Assembly: GCA_947492575.1 (NCBI GenBank)
Contig: CANLNK010000001.1
Location: 868,001-932,000, forward strand
DNA length: 64,000 bases
Origin: an uncultured Thalassotalea sp.
GTDB lineage: Bacteria; Pseudomonadota; Gammaproteobacteria; Enterobacterales; Alteromonadaceae
Direction: 5' to 3'
Positions within the stretch are counted from its first letter, which is position 1; each line of letters begins with the position of its first letter. Under the pieces are notes generated by a model, which saw only the letters and a list, made by a program, of their open reading frames with translations, ran no database searches and was not told the origin of the DNA. The translations under genes and the position numbers were made by a program. Of the stretch, positions 18,579 through 27,272 are shown in pieces.

Positions 18579-18749
18579 ATTGAGTACCGTTTGTGTAAAT
18601 GCACAATTATTTAGTAAAAAAAACCAATGATAAGATTTCTCCTTATCACGTTTATTTTAAAAGTTTTTAAAAAACAATAGTTTATAATTTTGGTGCGCAC
18701 TTTGCTGTATTGAGAACAATAATAAACAAACTCAGGGAATTATGAAATC

Positions 18750-19118
18750 ATGAAAAAGTCTCTTTTAATTTTATCTCTTGCATTACCTTTAACGTTAGGA
18801 CTTAGTGGTTGTGTGGTTTCAGTTGGTGGCGATGATGATGGTCATTACAGCTATAGCCACAACGATCGTGAATATGACAACCGTAAGAAAATTGCTCGCC
18901 TTCAATTAAACTCAAGCTTTGGTGATGTTCAGCAAATGCTAGGTGTTGCCGACTTTAACGAAGTCTACGATAAGGGTGACGAGAGTATTCAAGTACTTTA
19001 CTATCGCACCAACCGTAAACATAAAGATGGTATTACGACGAAGGATGAATGTACGCCGTTAATCTTTAAGAATGGCGCGTTAGTTAGCTGGGGAGACACA
19101 GCTTACAGCATGCTGTAG
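18750..19118 (+). CDS. DUF3192 lipoprotein
   Basis: A 122-residue lipoprotein with a lipobox LSGC, Cys21 being the acylation site. A Gly/Asp/His/Tyr-rich linker is followed by a DUF3192 domain: IARLQLNSSFGDVQQMLG, then YYRTNRKHKDGITTKDECTP. The C-terminal core matches the membrane-anchored protein at 9998-10384. The residue after Cys is Val, which does not favour inner-membrane retention under the Asp+2 rule, so outer-membrane location is plausible. Function unknown. It has its own terminator. Confidence 0.85.
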   Translation: MKKSLLILSLALPLTLGLSGCVVSVGGDDDGHYSYSHNDREYDNRKKIARLQLNSSFGDVQQMLGVADFNEVYDKGDESIQVLYYRTNRKHKDGITTKDECTPLIFKNGALVSWGDTAYSML

Positions 19119-19135
19119 CGGTTAGGTATATATGA

Positions 19136-19165
19136 AAAAAAGCTAGCGTCTACGCTAGCTTTTTT
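19136..19165 (+). terminator. Bidirectional terminator between DUF3192 and DUF2789 genes
   Basis: A-run, GCTAGCG, loop TCTA, CGCTAGC, T-run (19142-19148 with 19153-19159). Confidence 0.9.
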
Positions 19166-19226
19166 GTGCCTCTCTCTCTCTGATATTTAACGTATTTGGC
19201 GAACAATGTATAAAAATGCGTTAAAA

Positions 19227-19457
19227 CTATCTCAACATAGCATCTAGCGTATCAACAACTTCAGCCCAATCAGCATCATCGGCAATAGCTTCATTTAAAA
19301 AATTTACCTGCGATTGATTCCAAAAGCTTGCTTCGCTCAGCGGTGTACTTACATCTAAGCCTTTATGTTGCTCAACAAATTTAGCGATATCTTCTTGTGA
19401 GTTGGCTAATCCAAGTTGTGCAAACAGTGTATTCATAGTGTGATAAGAGGCATCCAT
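19227..19457 (-). CDS. DUF2789 protein
   Basis: Encodes 76 residues. The start is placed at the ATG at 19457, since the family begins MDASYHTMNTLFAQLGL and a GGGA lies upstream; a TTG start four codons earlier is possible. Small acidic helical protein matching the DUF2789 pattern (AQLGL near the start, FWNQSQVNFLNEAI, DWAEVVDTLDAML). No function is known. It stands alone between two convergent or divergent neighbours. Confidence 0.75.
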   Translation of the reverse strand: MDASYHTMNTLFAQLGLANSQEDIAKFVEQHKGLDVSTPLSEASFWNQSQVNFLNEAIADDADWAEVVDTLDAMLR

Positions 19458-19653
19458 AACTGATCCCAAGTGAGCATTGAACTAGTATCAGTATAGTCTC
19501 GATGCAAAACGCGAGTGTTTAAATATTGACCTAAAACTTATCTTCTTGCTATGGTGACCAACGCATAATAACAATAAGCTTTAGCGAAATATGTCTGTAT
19601 CGCGCTAACTTCAAAGCAATTTAACGATTAAGTGACAAGTGACGGGGGAAGTT

Positions 19654-20289
19654 ATGACTGATGTTGTAGAAGCACCAGCAAACGTGGAAATACGTGCAAG
19701 TTATTTAGTTGCGGAAGATTTAAAACTAGCAGCCTCACTGCTTTATCAAGCCTACCATGACGATCCAGTTTTTCTCGAAATATTCAACGGAGATAAAGAA
19801 GACTATGAGCAACGTTTAAGAGCCTCCATTCGCGAAGAGCTCGGCGTTTTTTGGCAAGCCAAACAGCCAATGGTTGCTCTATACTTAGGCGAGGCGATGG
19901 TTGGGGTGGCTTGTTTGAATAGCCCTGATGACGGCGTGGGGTTTGAGCGTTTTTGGCATTGGCGTTTGAAAATGCTACTGAGCGCGGGGTATTTCTCTAC
20001 TAAACAAATGATGGAAAAAGAGAAAATCATCATGTCGGCCGTCCCGCTAAAGCGATTCCATATGCTTAGCTTTATCGCAATTCACCCTCTGCATCAACAC
20101 CATGGCTTTGGGCATTACCTCATGGCAGCGGTAAACACCGTGCTTGAGGAGCACCCAGACAGTGAAGGGGTTGCTGTTTATGCCACTAATGATAAATACC
20201 GCGATTTTTTCAAAGATGTCGATTACGAATTTATCGAAGAAGTTAAAGTGGGTAATGTAAGTGGCGCGCTAATGCTGCATTACAGATAG
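19654..20289 (+). CDS. GNAT-family N-acetyltransferase
   Basis: Encodes 211 residues from the ATG at 19654, which has GGGGGAAG six bases upstream; an in-frame GTG at 19639 is less likely. The acetyl-CoA-binding part of the GNAT fold is visible: LSFIAIHPLHQHHGFGHYLM, where H-Q-H-H-G-F-G-H replaces the usual Q/R-x-x-G-x-G/A, then VAVYATNDKYRDFFKDVDYE. The long N-terminal helix region DDPVFLEIF resembles GNATs of unknown substrate. It is followed by a DUF962 gene 36 bases downstream, perhaps co-transcribed. Confidence 0.8.
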   Translation: MTDVVEAPANVEIRASYLVAEDLKLAASLLYQAYHDDPVFLEIFNGDKEDYEQRLRASIREELGVFWQAKQPMVALYLGEAMVGVACLNSPDDGVGFERFWHWRLKMLLSAGYFSTKQMMEKEKIIMSAVPLKRFHMLSFIAIHPLHQHHGFGHYLMAAVNTVLEEHPDSEGVAVYATNDKYRDFFKDVDYEFIEEVKVGNVSGALMLHYR

Positions 20290-20325
20290 TGGTCAATGCA
20301 AGGGTTTGGCGCGAAGGAGAATAAA

Positions 20326-20697
20326 ATGAGTGATGTAACTGATCAACATGCGGATGTTAAATCAAATGAAGCTGAAGTAGCAGGTGAGGGCGACGGCAGC
20401 CGTTACCAAACCTTTAAAGAGTTTTACCCGTTTTATTTATCGCAACATGAAAACAAAATATGCCGTGGCTTGCATTACGTAGGTAGCTTGGTGGCCATTG
20501 TTATTCTTGCAACAGCTATCTATCAGCAATCTTGGTCACTGGTGCCTTTGGCAATAATCTCTGGTTATGCATTTGCTTGGGTAGGTCATTTCTTTTTCGA
20601 AAAGAATAGGCCTGCTACTTTTACGTACCCTTGGTATAGCTTTATCGGGGATTGGCGCATGTTGGCGGATGCAATATTAGGAAAGCGCTCAAAGTAG
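20326..20697 (+). CDS. DUF962 (Mpo1-like) membrane protein
   Basis: Encodes 123 residues from the ATG at 20326, which has a good AAGGAG seven bases upstream. The domain (about 30-120) has FKEFYPFYLSQHENKICRGL, HYVGSL, two hydrophobic helices, then WVGHFFFEKNRPATFTYPWY, the DUF962 signature. Eukaryotic Mpo1 relatives oxidise 2-hydroxy fatty acids using conserved His residues; here HENK, LHYVG and GHFFFEKNRP hold candidates. Function in bacteria is unproven. The first 30 residues are an acidic, low-complexity tail. Confidence 0.82.
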   Translation: MSDVTDQHADVKSNEAEVAGEGDGSRYQTFKEFYPFYLSQHENKICRGLHYVGSLVAIVILATAIYQQSWSLVPLAIISGYAFAWVGHFFFEKNRPATFTYPWYSFIGDWRMLADAILGKRSK

Positions 20698-20707
20698 CGC
20701 TTTTTTT
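20682..20707 (+). terminator. Terminator overlapping the DUF962 stop codon
   Basis: AAAGCGCT (20682-20689) pairs with AGCGCTTT (20696-20703), followed by a T-run. The last codons of the gene form the left arm. Confidence 0.8.
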
Positions 20708-20731
20708 ATGCTGATTTTTAATCACTTGTAG

Positions 20732-21592
20732 CTAGCAACTTGAGTAGCCAGAAAAGCCTAACTCCATTAACCCGCTCATAATTAGCTCGCTGCATTTCTC
20801 TGGTGATTCCAATGGGAATAAATGACCATAATTAGCGTCTTCTTTAAATAACGCATTTGGCGAAAGTGCTCGCCATTTCTGCCAGCTTTTATCGGAAAAA
20901 TAGGCTGAGGGTTTTCCTCTAATCGCAATAACTGGCATGGTTAGGTCTTTTAATTGTCGGTAAATATTAGGTGCAGAGGCGTAGTTTTTTGCTTCCCACA
21001 TTTTGGGAAACTTAAGGTGGGCATGCTGCTCACTAGCCTGGCGTAAACTCTGTTCTGCCATATGTTGCAGATCATCATCATCAATCCTCTTAAACACTCG
21101 CCTTTGCTTTAAATCTTGATAAAAACTTTCGCTTGATGACCAAGTATCCGTTTTTTCAACGGTATACTTTATAGGCTGTACACGCTGTGCCAATCGAAAA
21201 GGTACCAAAGGAAGCAGTTTAGATACGAGCGGAGAGGTCATTGCAGGTTCAATAAGCACCAAGCATTTAAATAGATCGGGTCGCTTTATTGCAGCAAGCA
21301 CAGTTGATGTGGCACCTAGAGAGTGACCAACACCAATGACAGGTTTTGCACTGTGCCCTGATAGAAAGTGGATAAGGTCGTCAGCGTAAATTTGCCAGTT
21401 TATCTTTTTAGGTATTGGCTCGTTAGGCCAAGTTGCTCGATTGTGTAGACTAGACACGGAAAAGCTTTGTTGTAAGCAATTGATAAAGCTCCGATAGACG
21501 TGAGTAGGAAAGCCATTCGCACCGTAAAAGTGAAGTGGAGGCCCCTGATGGCTGAATATATCGAAATGTGTCCCGTGATTAAATTGCGGCAT
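20732..21592 (-). CDS. Alpha/beta hydrolase
   Basis: A 286-residue alpha/beta-hydrolase-fold protein without signal peptide. The nucleophile elbow GVGHSLGAT places Ser91; an HFYGANGFPT segment (21-30) supplies the usual oxyanion-hole region; a late ANYGHLFPLESPE provides the catalytic His. It is related to the broad AB_hydrolase/serine-aminopeptidase-like group, but the substrate cannot be told. It is convergent with the DUF962 gene and lies 264 bases from the start-side neighbour, a LysR gene that ends in the same direction. Confidence 0.82.
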   Translation of the reverse strand: MPQFNHGTHFDIFSHQGPPLHFYGANGFPTHVYRSFINCLQQSFSVSSLHNRATWPNEPIPKKINWQIYADDLIHFLSGHSAKPVIGVGHSLGATSTVLAAIKRPDLFKCLVLIEPAMTSPLVSKLLPLVPFRLAQRVQPIKYTVEKTDTWSSSESFYQDLKQRRVFKRIDDDDLQHMAEQSLRQASEQHAHLKFPKMWEAKNYASAPNIYRQLKDLTMPVIAIRGKPSAYFSDKSWQKWRALSPNALFKEDANYGHLFPLESPEKCSELIMSGLMELGFSGYSSC

Positions 21593-21856
21593 TGGGCTGT
21601 TAGTCCTTTGATGTGTTCTTTCTGAGCTAAGTTAAAATACAAAGTTTTAAGCTAGAAGCTAGCAAATGTTTCTATATTTGAGGACACTCAAATGCCAAGT
21701 TAAATAGGCGTGCATTAGCTTCTCATGCTCATTCTCATTCACTGTCCAATGAAAATAGTGTTAATGTTTGATCCTGCTAAATTGAATTATTCTTACGTTA
21801 ACGTGGAAAACACTCAATTGATAAAAATATTTTATCATTGCCTTCAATCAATTTAA

Positions 21857-22702
21857 TTAATTTCTGACGTAGGGAAATAGCATCAATGCATCTTGAATCA
21901 GATCTGCTTTGTGGCTTTTTGCTAGGTAGATTGCAAATATATCCCGTTTAAACTCAGACGCACCCTCAACTTTATGAAGCTTTCCTTTTCTTATATGCTC
22001 AAAACACATTTGTTTAGGTAAGTATGCGCAGCCTGATGCTTCTAGTATGAAATTCAATGCGATGCGAGGTTGGCTCATATTATGACGAATGACATTGACA
22101 TCTCTATAGTCTCTCATAATTTGACTATTAACCGCTTCACCATAGTCAACCATAACCATATTTTCTAGTTCATCCGTTGTAATGTTCTTTTCTGTAGAGA
22201 CTAATTGCAGTGGGACAGTTGCTACTTTTTCACAAACGATGTTTTCAATAAATGGCGGTTCAAAAAGGAATGCTATATCAATAAACCGGCTAATCACTTG
22301 CTTTCTCAATTCCAAGGGAGAGTATGTATGTGTATACAAATGCACATCATCTAAGTTTCGATGAATTTTTTGTAGCCAGTCTTGTAATACGATATCCCAA
22401 ATAGACATCATTGAGCCAACGAAAAGCTGATGTGAACTCGTGTTAGCAATCCCTACATCTTGCTTAATTTTTTGCCACATAATAGTCATTTCGTTTGCGT
22501 GTTTCACGAGACGATGACCTTCAGCTGTTAATTTCAACCGCTTTTGCGTGCGATCGAAAAGTAAGACTCCTAACTCTTCTTCCAATTGCTTGATACGACT
22601 GCTTACGGCAGCTTGGGTCAGGTAAAGGTTTTCTGCGGCCATTCTGACATGCAATGTTTGGCTTACTTCTAAAAAAGTAGTTAGTAGCTCAATTTTCATC
22701 AT
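21857..22702 (-). CDS. LysR-family regulator (HdfR-like), divergent from rimK
   Basis: A 281-residue LysR protein. The N-terminal HTH (MKIELLTTFLEVSQTLHVRM, then AAENLYLTQAAVSSRIKQLE) is of the HdfR type. The effector domain is shorter than average and carries IDIAFLFEPPFIE and ASGCAYLPKQM. It is transcribed divergently from rimK over a 129-base AT-rich region, the usual arrangement for a LysR protein controlling its neighbour, so the rimK operon is its probable target (inference). The effector is unknown. Confidence 0.85.
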   Translation of the reverse strand: MMKIELLTTFLEVSQTLHVRMAAENLYLTQAAVSSRIKQLEEELGVLLFDRTQKRLKLTAEGHRLVKHANEMTIMWQKIKQDVGIANTSSHQLFVGSMMSIWDIVLQDWLQKIHRNLDDVHLYTHTYSPLELRKQVISRFIDIAFLFEPPFIENIVCEKVATVPLQLVSTEKNITTDELENMVMVDYGEAVNSQIMRDYRDVNVIRHNMSQPRIALNFILEASGCAYLPKQMCFEHIRKGKLHKVEGASEFKRDIFAIYLAKSHKADLIQDALMLFPYVRN

Positions 22703-22831
22703 TCAATCTTTAATTGATAAATTATATTTATTAATTCGTGATATTTATTTTGATTTTCTTTTCAAAATAATTCAACTAACTTTCGCATCATAAATTTTTG
22801 GTGCGCGGATAGCGCTTAGATTGGAATAAAA

Positions 22832-23737
22832 ATGAAAATCGCAATTTTATCAAGAAATGAAAACCTATATTCAACTCGTCGCTTAAAAGAAGCCATTCTA
22901 GCGCGCGGTCATGAAGTCGATATTATTGATACATTGCACTGTTATATGGACATTACAAGCAGCCGTCCTGCAGTGCGTTTTCATGGTGAAGAGTTACCAA
23001 AATACGATGCAATAATCCCAAGGATTGGAGCGTCAGTTACTTTTTATGGAACAGCAGTTGCCCGTCAGTTTGAAATGATGGGCACATTTAACATTAATGA
23101 ATCGGTGGCAATTAGTCGGTCTCGCGATAAATTGCGCTCATTGCAACTGTTGTCTCGGAAAGGCATCGGGCTGCCAAGAACAGGATTTGCGAGTAAGCCA
23201 GATAATATTAAAGATCTCATTAAAAATGTTGGTGGTGCACCTCTCGTTATAAAATTACTCGAGGGTACTCAAGGGATTGGCGTCGTTTTAGCTGATACTG
23301 CTAAAGCGGCAGAAAGTATCATTGAGGCTTTCATGGGGCTTAAAGCAAATATTTTGGTTCAAGAGTACATCAAGGAAGCTGGAGGGGCTGACATCCGTTG
23401 TTTAGTCGTCGGAGGTAGAGTTGTAGCAGCGATGAAACGGCAAGGTGCTGAAGGCGAATTCCGTTCGAACTTGCATCGGGGAGGCAGCGCTGAAATTGTA
23501 AAATTAACGAAAGAAGAACGTGCTACGGCTGTAAATGCGGCAAAAGCGATGGGACTTAATTTCTGTGGTGTTGATTTGCTGCGCTCTCATAATGGGCCAA
23601 TGGTGATGGAAGTAAATTCATCTCCAGGTTTGGAAGGGATTGAGAAGGCTACTGGGTTAGATGTAGCGGGTAAGGTCATTGAGTTTATCGAAAAAAATGC
23701 TCGATTTAATGCAACGAAAACAAAAGGACGAGGCTAG
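22832..23737 (+). CDS. rimK: Ribosomal protein S6 glutamate ligase RimK
   Basis: A 301-residue ATP-grasp alpha-L-glutamate ligase. It closely follows E. coli Rim[21 protein letters not shown], the pre-grasp [18 protein letters not shown]-grasp segments [20 protein letters not shown] (about 134-153), [20 protein letters not shown], and the metal-binding [21 protein letters not shown]. coli RimK adds glutamates to the C terminus of ribosomal protein S6. First gene of a probable operon with an M14-type enzyme, a RimB-like protease, MscS and CorA genes; only 21 bases separate it from the next gene. Confidence 0.95.
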   Translation: MKIAILSRNENLYSTRRLKEAILARGHEVDIIDTLHCYMDITSSRPAVRFHGEELPKYDAIIPRIGASVTFYGTAVARQFEMMGTFNINESVAISRSRDKLRSLQLLSRKGIGLPRTGFASKPDNIKDLIKNVGGAPLVIKLLEGTQGIGVVLADTAKAAESIIEAFMGLKANILVQEYIKEAGGADIRCLVVGGRVVAAMKRQGAEGEFRSNLHRGGSAEIVKLTKEERATAVNAAKAMGLNFCGVDLLRSHNGPMVMEVNSSPGLEGIEKATGLDVAGKVIEFIEKNARFNATKTKGRG

Positions 23738-23758
23738 CTTAGCCTCGAAAGACAAACG

Positions 23759-24793
23759 ATGACTAGGCTGAAAATTGGTGAGCATATTATTCTGCCAGGA
23801 CAGACTAAGAAAATAGATCTACCTGTGGCGAAACTCTACACAGATGCTGATGTGCACTTACCTGTTTATATTATTCGTGGTAAAAAATTAGGACCAACAA
23901 TTTTTGTTAGTGCGGCTGTTCATGGTGATGAATTGAATGGCATTGAGATAATTCGACGTTTGATAAACCTTAAAGGTTTCAAAATTTCTGCAGGTACGTT
24001 GATTGCTGTACCTATGGTGAATGTATATGGAGTTGTAAACCAAAGTCGCTATATGCCAGATCGAAGAGACCTGAATAGAAGTTTTCCGGGGTCTGCAAAA
24101 GGTTCGCTTGCCGCACGTGTCGCGAATATTTTTCTCAAAGAGGTTGTGAGCCATTGTGATTATGGCATTGATTTGCACACAGGCGCTATACATCGTTCTA
24201 ATTTGCCGCAAATACGAGCACATTTAGATGACCAGGAAACATTAGAACTTGCTAAGGCATTTGGCGTTCCCGTTATTTTAAATTCTGACATTATTGATGG
24301 CTCTCTTAGGGATGCTGCTGTGGAAAGTGATACCAAAGTATTGCTTTATGAAGCGGGGGAAGCGCTGCGATTTGACGAATTTTCAATCCGTGCAGGTATT
24401 AAGGGAATTGTGAATGTTTTAAGACACTTAAAAATGATGCCTAAAGGTCGAACTCGTAAAAGAGTTATTAACCAGTTTATTGCAAACAATAGTGGCTGGG
24501 TGCGTGCGACAAGTAGTGGCATCGTAACTCACCACTTTGAATTGGGAGACCAGGTTAAAAAAGGCGACGCTTTAGCCGAAATAGGTAGCCCTTATGGTGA
24601 ACTTTTGGGCGAAGTGGTTGCCAACAAAAGTGGTGTAATTATCGGTAAGCAAAATATCCCGCTTGTTCAAGAGGGCGAAGCCATGTACCACATCGCCTAT
24701 TTTAAAGAGGATGATGAAGAAATTGCCGAGCATATAGAAATAGCTGAGGAAGAGTTAGTCAATAAAATTGAGAGTAATGAGGGATTACTTTGA
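23759..24793 (+). CDS. M14-type metalloenzyme, succinylglutamate desuccinylase/aspartoacylase family
   Basis: A 344-residue zinc enzyme. The metal site is His55-x-x-Glu58 (HGDELNG) and His140 (DLHTGA); substrate-binding DRRDLNRSFPG carries Arg107; a likely catalytic Glu198 lies in LLYEAGE. A C-terminal barrel (about 255-320, SSGIVTHHFELGDQVKKGD then LAEIG) resembles the biotinyl/lipoyl-like domain of this family. These enzymes hydrolyse N-acyl-amino acids or C-terminal peptide bonds. Placed right after rimK and overlapping the RimB-like gene, it could trim glutamate tails, but this is inference. Confidence 0.85.
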   Translation: MTRLKIGEHIILPGQTKKIDLPVAKLYTDADVHLPVYIIRGKKLGPTIFVSAAVHGDELNGIEIIRRLINLKGFKISAGTLIAVPMVNVYGVVNQSRYMPDRRDLNRSFPGSAKGSLAARVANIFLKEVVSHCDYGIDLHTGAIHRSNLPQIRAHLDDQETLELAKAFGVPVILNSDIIDGSLRDAAVESDTKVLLYEAGEALRFDEFSIRAGIKGIVNVLRHLKMMPKGRTRKRVINQFIANNSGWVRATSSGIVTHHFELGDQVKKGDALAEIGSPYGELLGEVVANKSGVIIGKQNIPLVQEGEAMYHIAYFKEDDEEIAEHIEIAEEELVNKIESNEGLL

Positions 24794-25233
24794 TGAAAAA
24801 CATAACAGAAAGATTGATTATTGGACACATAGAGAATATTCATTTGCCGGAGCTGGGTATAAGCCAACTTACCGCTAGGGTGGATACAGGTGCTCAAACT
24901 TCTTCGCTACATGTGGATAACATTCAACGTACATATGTCGAGAAAAAGCCCGCAGTCTCATTTGATATTCACCCTGAAATTCACAACGTAGATAAATCGG
25001 TGCGCTGTACTGCACTCTTGTATGATGTGAGAAAAGTAAAATCGTCTAATGGAATGAGTGAGCAGCGATATGTCATTAAAACACCCGCTATACTTGGTAC
25101 TCATCAATGGGATATTGAAATTACATTAACCAATAGATCTGATATGACTTATCTGATGCTTATCGGCAGACAAGCTTTGGCCAATCATTTTTACATTGAT
25201 GCAGCTAATGCATTTATCGCTTCTGATAGTTAA
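24793..25233 (+). CDS. rimB: RimB-like retropepsin (annotated elsewhere as ATP-dependent zinc protease)
   Basis: A 146-residue retropepsin-fold aspartic-protease-like protein. The active-site triplet is in RVDTGAQTSSLH (Asp31), which would function in a dimer; a second conserved block is LMLIGRQAL. The family PF05618 was named for zinc proteases, but the motif is aspartyl. In Pseudomonas the relative RimB acts with RimK in S6 modification. The ATG overlaps the stop of the M14 gene (TGATG), so translation is coupled. The symbol is by family resemblance and genomic context. Confidence 0.78.
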   Translation: MKNITERLIIGHIENIHLPELGISQLTARVDTGAQTSSLHVDNIQRTYVEKKPAVSFDIHPEIHNVDKSVRCTALLYDVRKVKSSNGMSEQRYVIKTPAILGTHQWDIEITLTNRSDMTYLMLIGRQALANHFYIDAANAFIASDS

Positions 25234-25250
25234 ATAGGTTGGAGTTTTAC

Positions 25251-26117
25251 ATGTTTGAGCAAATGAATAATTGGCTAACTTATCCTCTATTCACCTTTAA
25301 TGAGCGTGTTATCACATTAGTCGAAGTTTTAACTGTGCCTTTATGGCTATTATGTAGTATTTGGCTTGCACACTTCTTTATCAAGAAACTAGGAAACAAG
25401 CTACGTAGCAAGAACAAAGATCCCAACCTAATCCATTTGATTCAGCGATTGTTATATATCGTCGCATTAGCGATTATTTTTATTACCACGCTCTCTATGC
25501 TCAACGTGCCTATTACCGCATTTGCTTTCTTGTCAGGTGCTATTGCTATAGGTTTTGGTTTTGGTGCGCAAAACGTCATCAACAATTTTATTAGTGGGTG
25601 GATATTGATGGGTGAAAAGCCTATTCGTATCGGAGACTTTCTTGAAGTTGAAGGCGTCAAAGGCACAGTCGAAGAAATCAATACTCGATCGACTCGAGTG
25701 CGCCGCGTCGATGGCGTTCATATGTTAATTCCCAACAGCAAATTACTTGAAAATACCGTGATAAATTGGACGCTAAGAGACAAGTTAATCAGAGGCACGG
25801 TTTCAGTAGGTGTTGCTTATGGCAGTGATTGCAACACAGTGAAAGGCATTATGCTTAGAGTCGCCAATGAGCAAAATGAAACCTTGACGGATAAAGGGCG
25901 AGAACCGCAAGTGTTTTTTCAAGACTTTGGCGATAATGCGCTAATGTTTGAAGTGTACTTTTGGATTAACTCTCAAGTTGAAGGGGGGCTTCGCCTCGTT
26001 GCTAGTAATATTCGATTTGATCTAAACGACGCTTTCAACGAACAGGATATTGTAGTGGCTTTTCCTCAGCGAGATCTGCACGTTGACGGCACGTTAAATA
26101 TTACTCAAACGCCTTAG
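25251..26117 (+). CDS. MscS-family small-conductance mechanosensitive channel
   Basis: A 288-residue inner-membrane channel. Start ATG at 25251 with TTGGAG six bases upstream. Three membrane helices: about 20-45, 64-86 and the pore-lining helix 87-115 (AFAFLSGAIAIGFGFGAQNV), followed by the diagnostic NNFISGWILMGEKPIRIGDF and the cytoplasmic beta domain (VEEINTRSTRVRRVDG, IPNSKLLENTVINWT). It opens under membrane tension to release solutes. It follows the RimB-like gene by 17 bases and is probably in the rimK operon. Confidence 0.9.
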   Translation: MFEQMNNWLTYPLFTFNERVITLVEVLTVPLWLLCSIWLAHFFIKKLGNKLRSKNKDPNLIHLIQRLLYIVALAIIFITTLSMLNVPITAFAFLSGAIAIGFGFGAQNVINNFISGWILMGEKPIRIGDFLEVEGVKGTVEEINTRSTRVRRVDGVHMLIPNSKLLENTVINWTLRDKLIRGTVSVGVAYGSDCNTVKGIMLRVANEQNETLTDKGREPQVFFQDFGDNALMFEVYFWINSQVEGGLRLVASNIRFDLNDAFNEQDIVVAFPQRDLHVDGTLNITQTP

Positions 26118-26164
26118 TCAGCACGTTACGAAATATTAAGAAGAGATGAAAACAGGGAGGCAAT

Positions 26165-27112
26165 TTGCCTAATAATTTTTACGAACAAGCCTGGGATTTT
26201 AGTCATGGTAACATCGTTGTACCGATAGTCGACTTTGAGTCGCAAGCAACTTCTCGATATTGGGTACATGGTAATCGGTTATCTGAAGCGTTTGAACAAT
26301 GGCTTTTAGAAGAAGGCATTGATGAGTCTATCATCGCATCACTATTGGCTGCAGACACACGTCCACGTTTTCAACCGTTGAATGAGGACAGCTTTCTCCT
26401 TATTTTGCGAGGGGTAAACCTTAATAAAGGTAAAGAACCTGATGATATGCTTACGATCCGATTACTTTATACGCCAGAGCGAGTCATCTCTTGTAATTTA
26501 CAGCGCTCAAGAGCGATAGAGTCAGTCGTATCTGAGCTAGAACGAAATCATGGGCCAGATAGCATTGAGTCCTTGGTTATCGCGATTATTCGCCAGTTGA
26601 ATCAGAAGATTGAATCGGTAATCGAACCAATAGAAGAATTTATCGATGCACAAGATAGTGATGCATTTACTAATGAACAAATTAGTGAGATCAGTTTGCA
26701 GCATCGTAAATTATTGCGCTTAAATCGATTTTTAAAGCCGCAGATATATGCATTATCGTCTTTGTGCAAAAATGGATTAAGCGCCTTTGAAAATCACAGT
26801 GTTTATTTAGCTAATCAACTTGATACGCTGCAAAGAATCGTTGATACCGTCGATTTTTATATTGCGCAAATTGACGTTATTAATAGTCGCATATCGCACC
26901 TTAGCAGCGAAATAATGAATAGAAATACGTATTTACTGTCTATCATTGCCGGAATATTCCTCCCTCTTGGTTTTCTAACTGGTTTGTTTGGCATAAATAT
27001 CGGGGGTATGCCGGGGGTAGACAATGGCAATGCGTTTTATTGGTTCTGTGGCATCTTGACTGGTATAGGTGTCTTTGAAATCTACTTATTTAGGCGGTTA
27101 AAGTTTCTTTAA
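26165..27112 (+). CDS. CorA/ZntB-family metal-ion transporter
   Basis: A 315-residue CorA superfamily protein. It has a large cytoplasmic N-terminal domain (about 1-250) with long helices, and two C-terminal membrane helices (about 257-278 and 290-310) separated by the pore-mouth motif GLFGINIGGMPG, where GIN replaces the GMN of classic CorA, as in ZntB. It likely moves zinc or other divalent cations. Start TTG at 26165 with GGGAGG a few bases upstream. It lies 47 bases after mscS and may be the last gene of the rimK operon. Confidence 0.85.
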   Translation: MPNNFYEQAWDFSHGNIVVPIVDFESQATSRYWVHGNRLSEAFEQWLLEEGIDESIIASLLAADTRPRFQPLNEDSFLLILRGVNLNKGKEPDDMLTIRLLYTPERVISCNLQRSRAIESVVSELERNHGPDSIESLVIAIIRQLNQKIESVIEPIEEFIDAQDSDAFTNEQISEISLQHRKLLRLNRFLKPQIYALSSLCKNGLSAFENHSVYLANQLDTLQRIVDTVDFYIAQIDVINSRISHLSSEIMNRNTYLLSIIAGIFLPLGFLTGLFGINIGGMPGVDNGNAFYWFCGILTGIGVFEIYLFRRLKFL

Positions 27113-27254
27113 AACCTAAGCATTGTAACTGTCGTGTGGTATTGCCGTTACAAACCAGACTCTATAGATGAAATAGAGTGCGCGATCCTGTTAATCATTT
27201 GCTTAATTGTCGTTAAAGACATGAAAATAATAATGACACAATGGGAAGAGTTGC
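27113..27254. other. Short non-coding stretch upstream of the CsrB-like locus
   Basis: AT-rich, no reading frame of note. It lies between the CorA-like gene and the GacA/UvrY-like palindrome; no terminator is evident for the upstream operon. Confidence 0.4.
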
Positions 27255-27272
27255 TGTGAGACATGTCGCACA
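27255..27272 (+). promoter_or_regulatory. GacA/UvrY-like palindromic activator site upstream of the CsrB-like RNA
   Basis: TGTGAGACATGTCGCACA, an 18-bp inverted repeat. The layout TGTGAG-N6-CGCACA matches the spacing of the known GacA/UvrY site (TGTAAG-N6-CTTACA) found far upstream of csrB/rsm RNA genes. It lies about 170-185 bases before the probable RNA start. A further half site TGTGAG is at 27277-27282. Confidence 0.65.

Noticed and set aside
23888-24223. 111-codon antisense ORF inside the M14-type gene
   Set aside because: Composition typical of a shadow frame, no domain.
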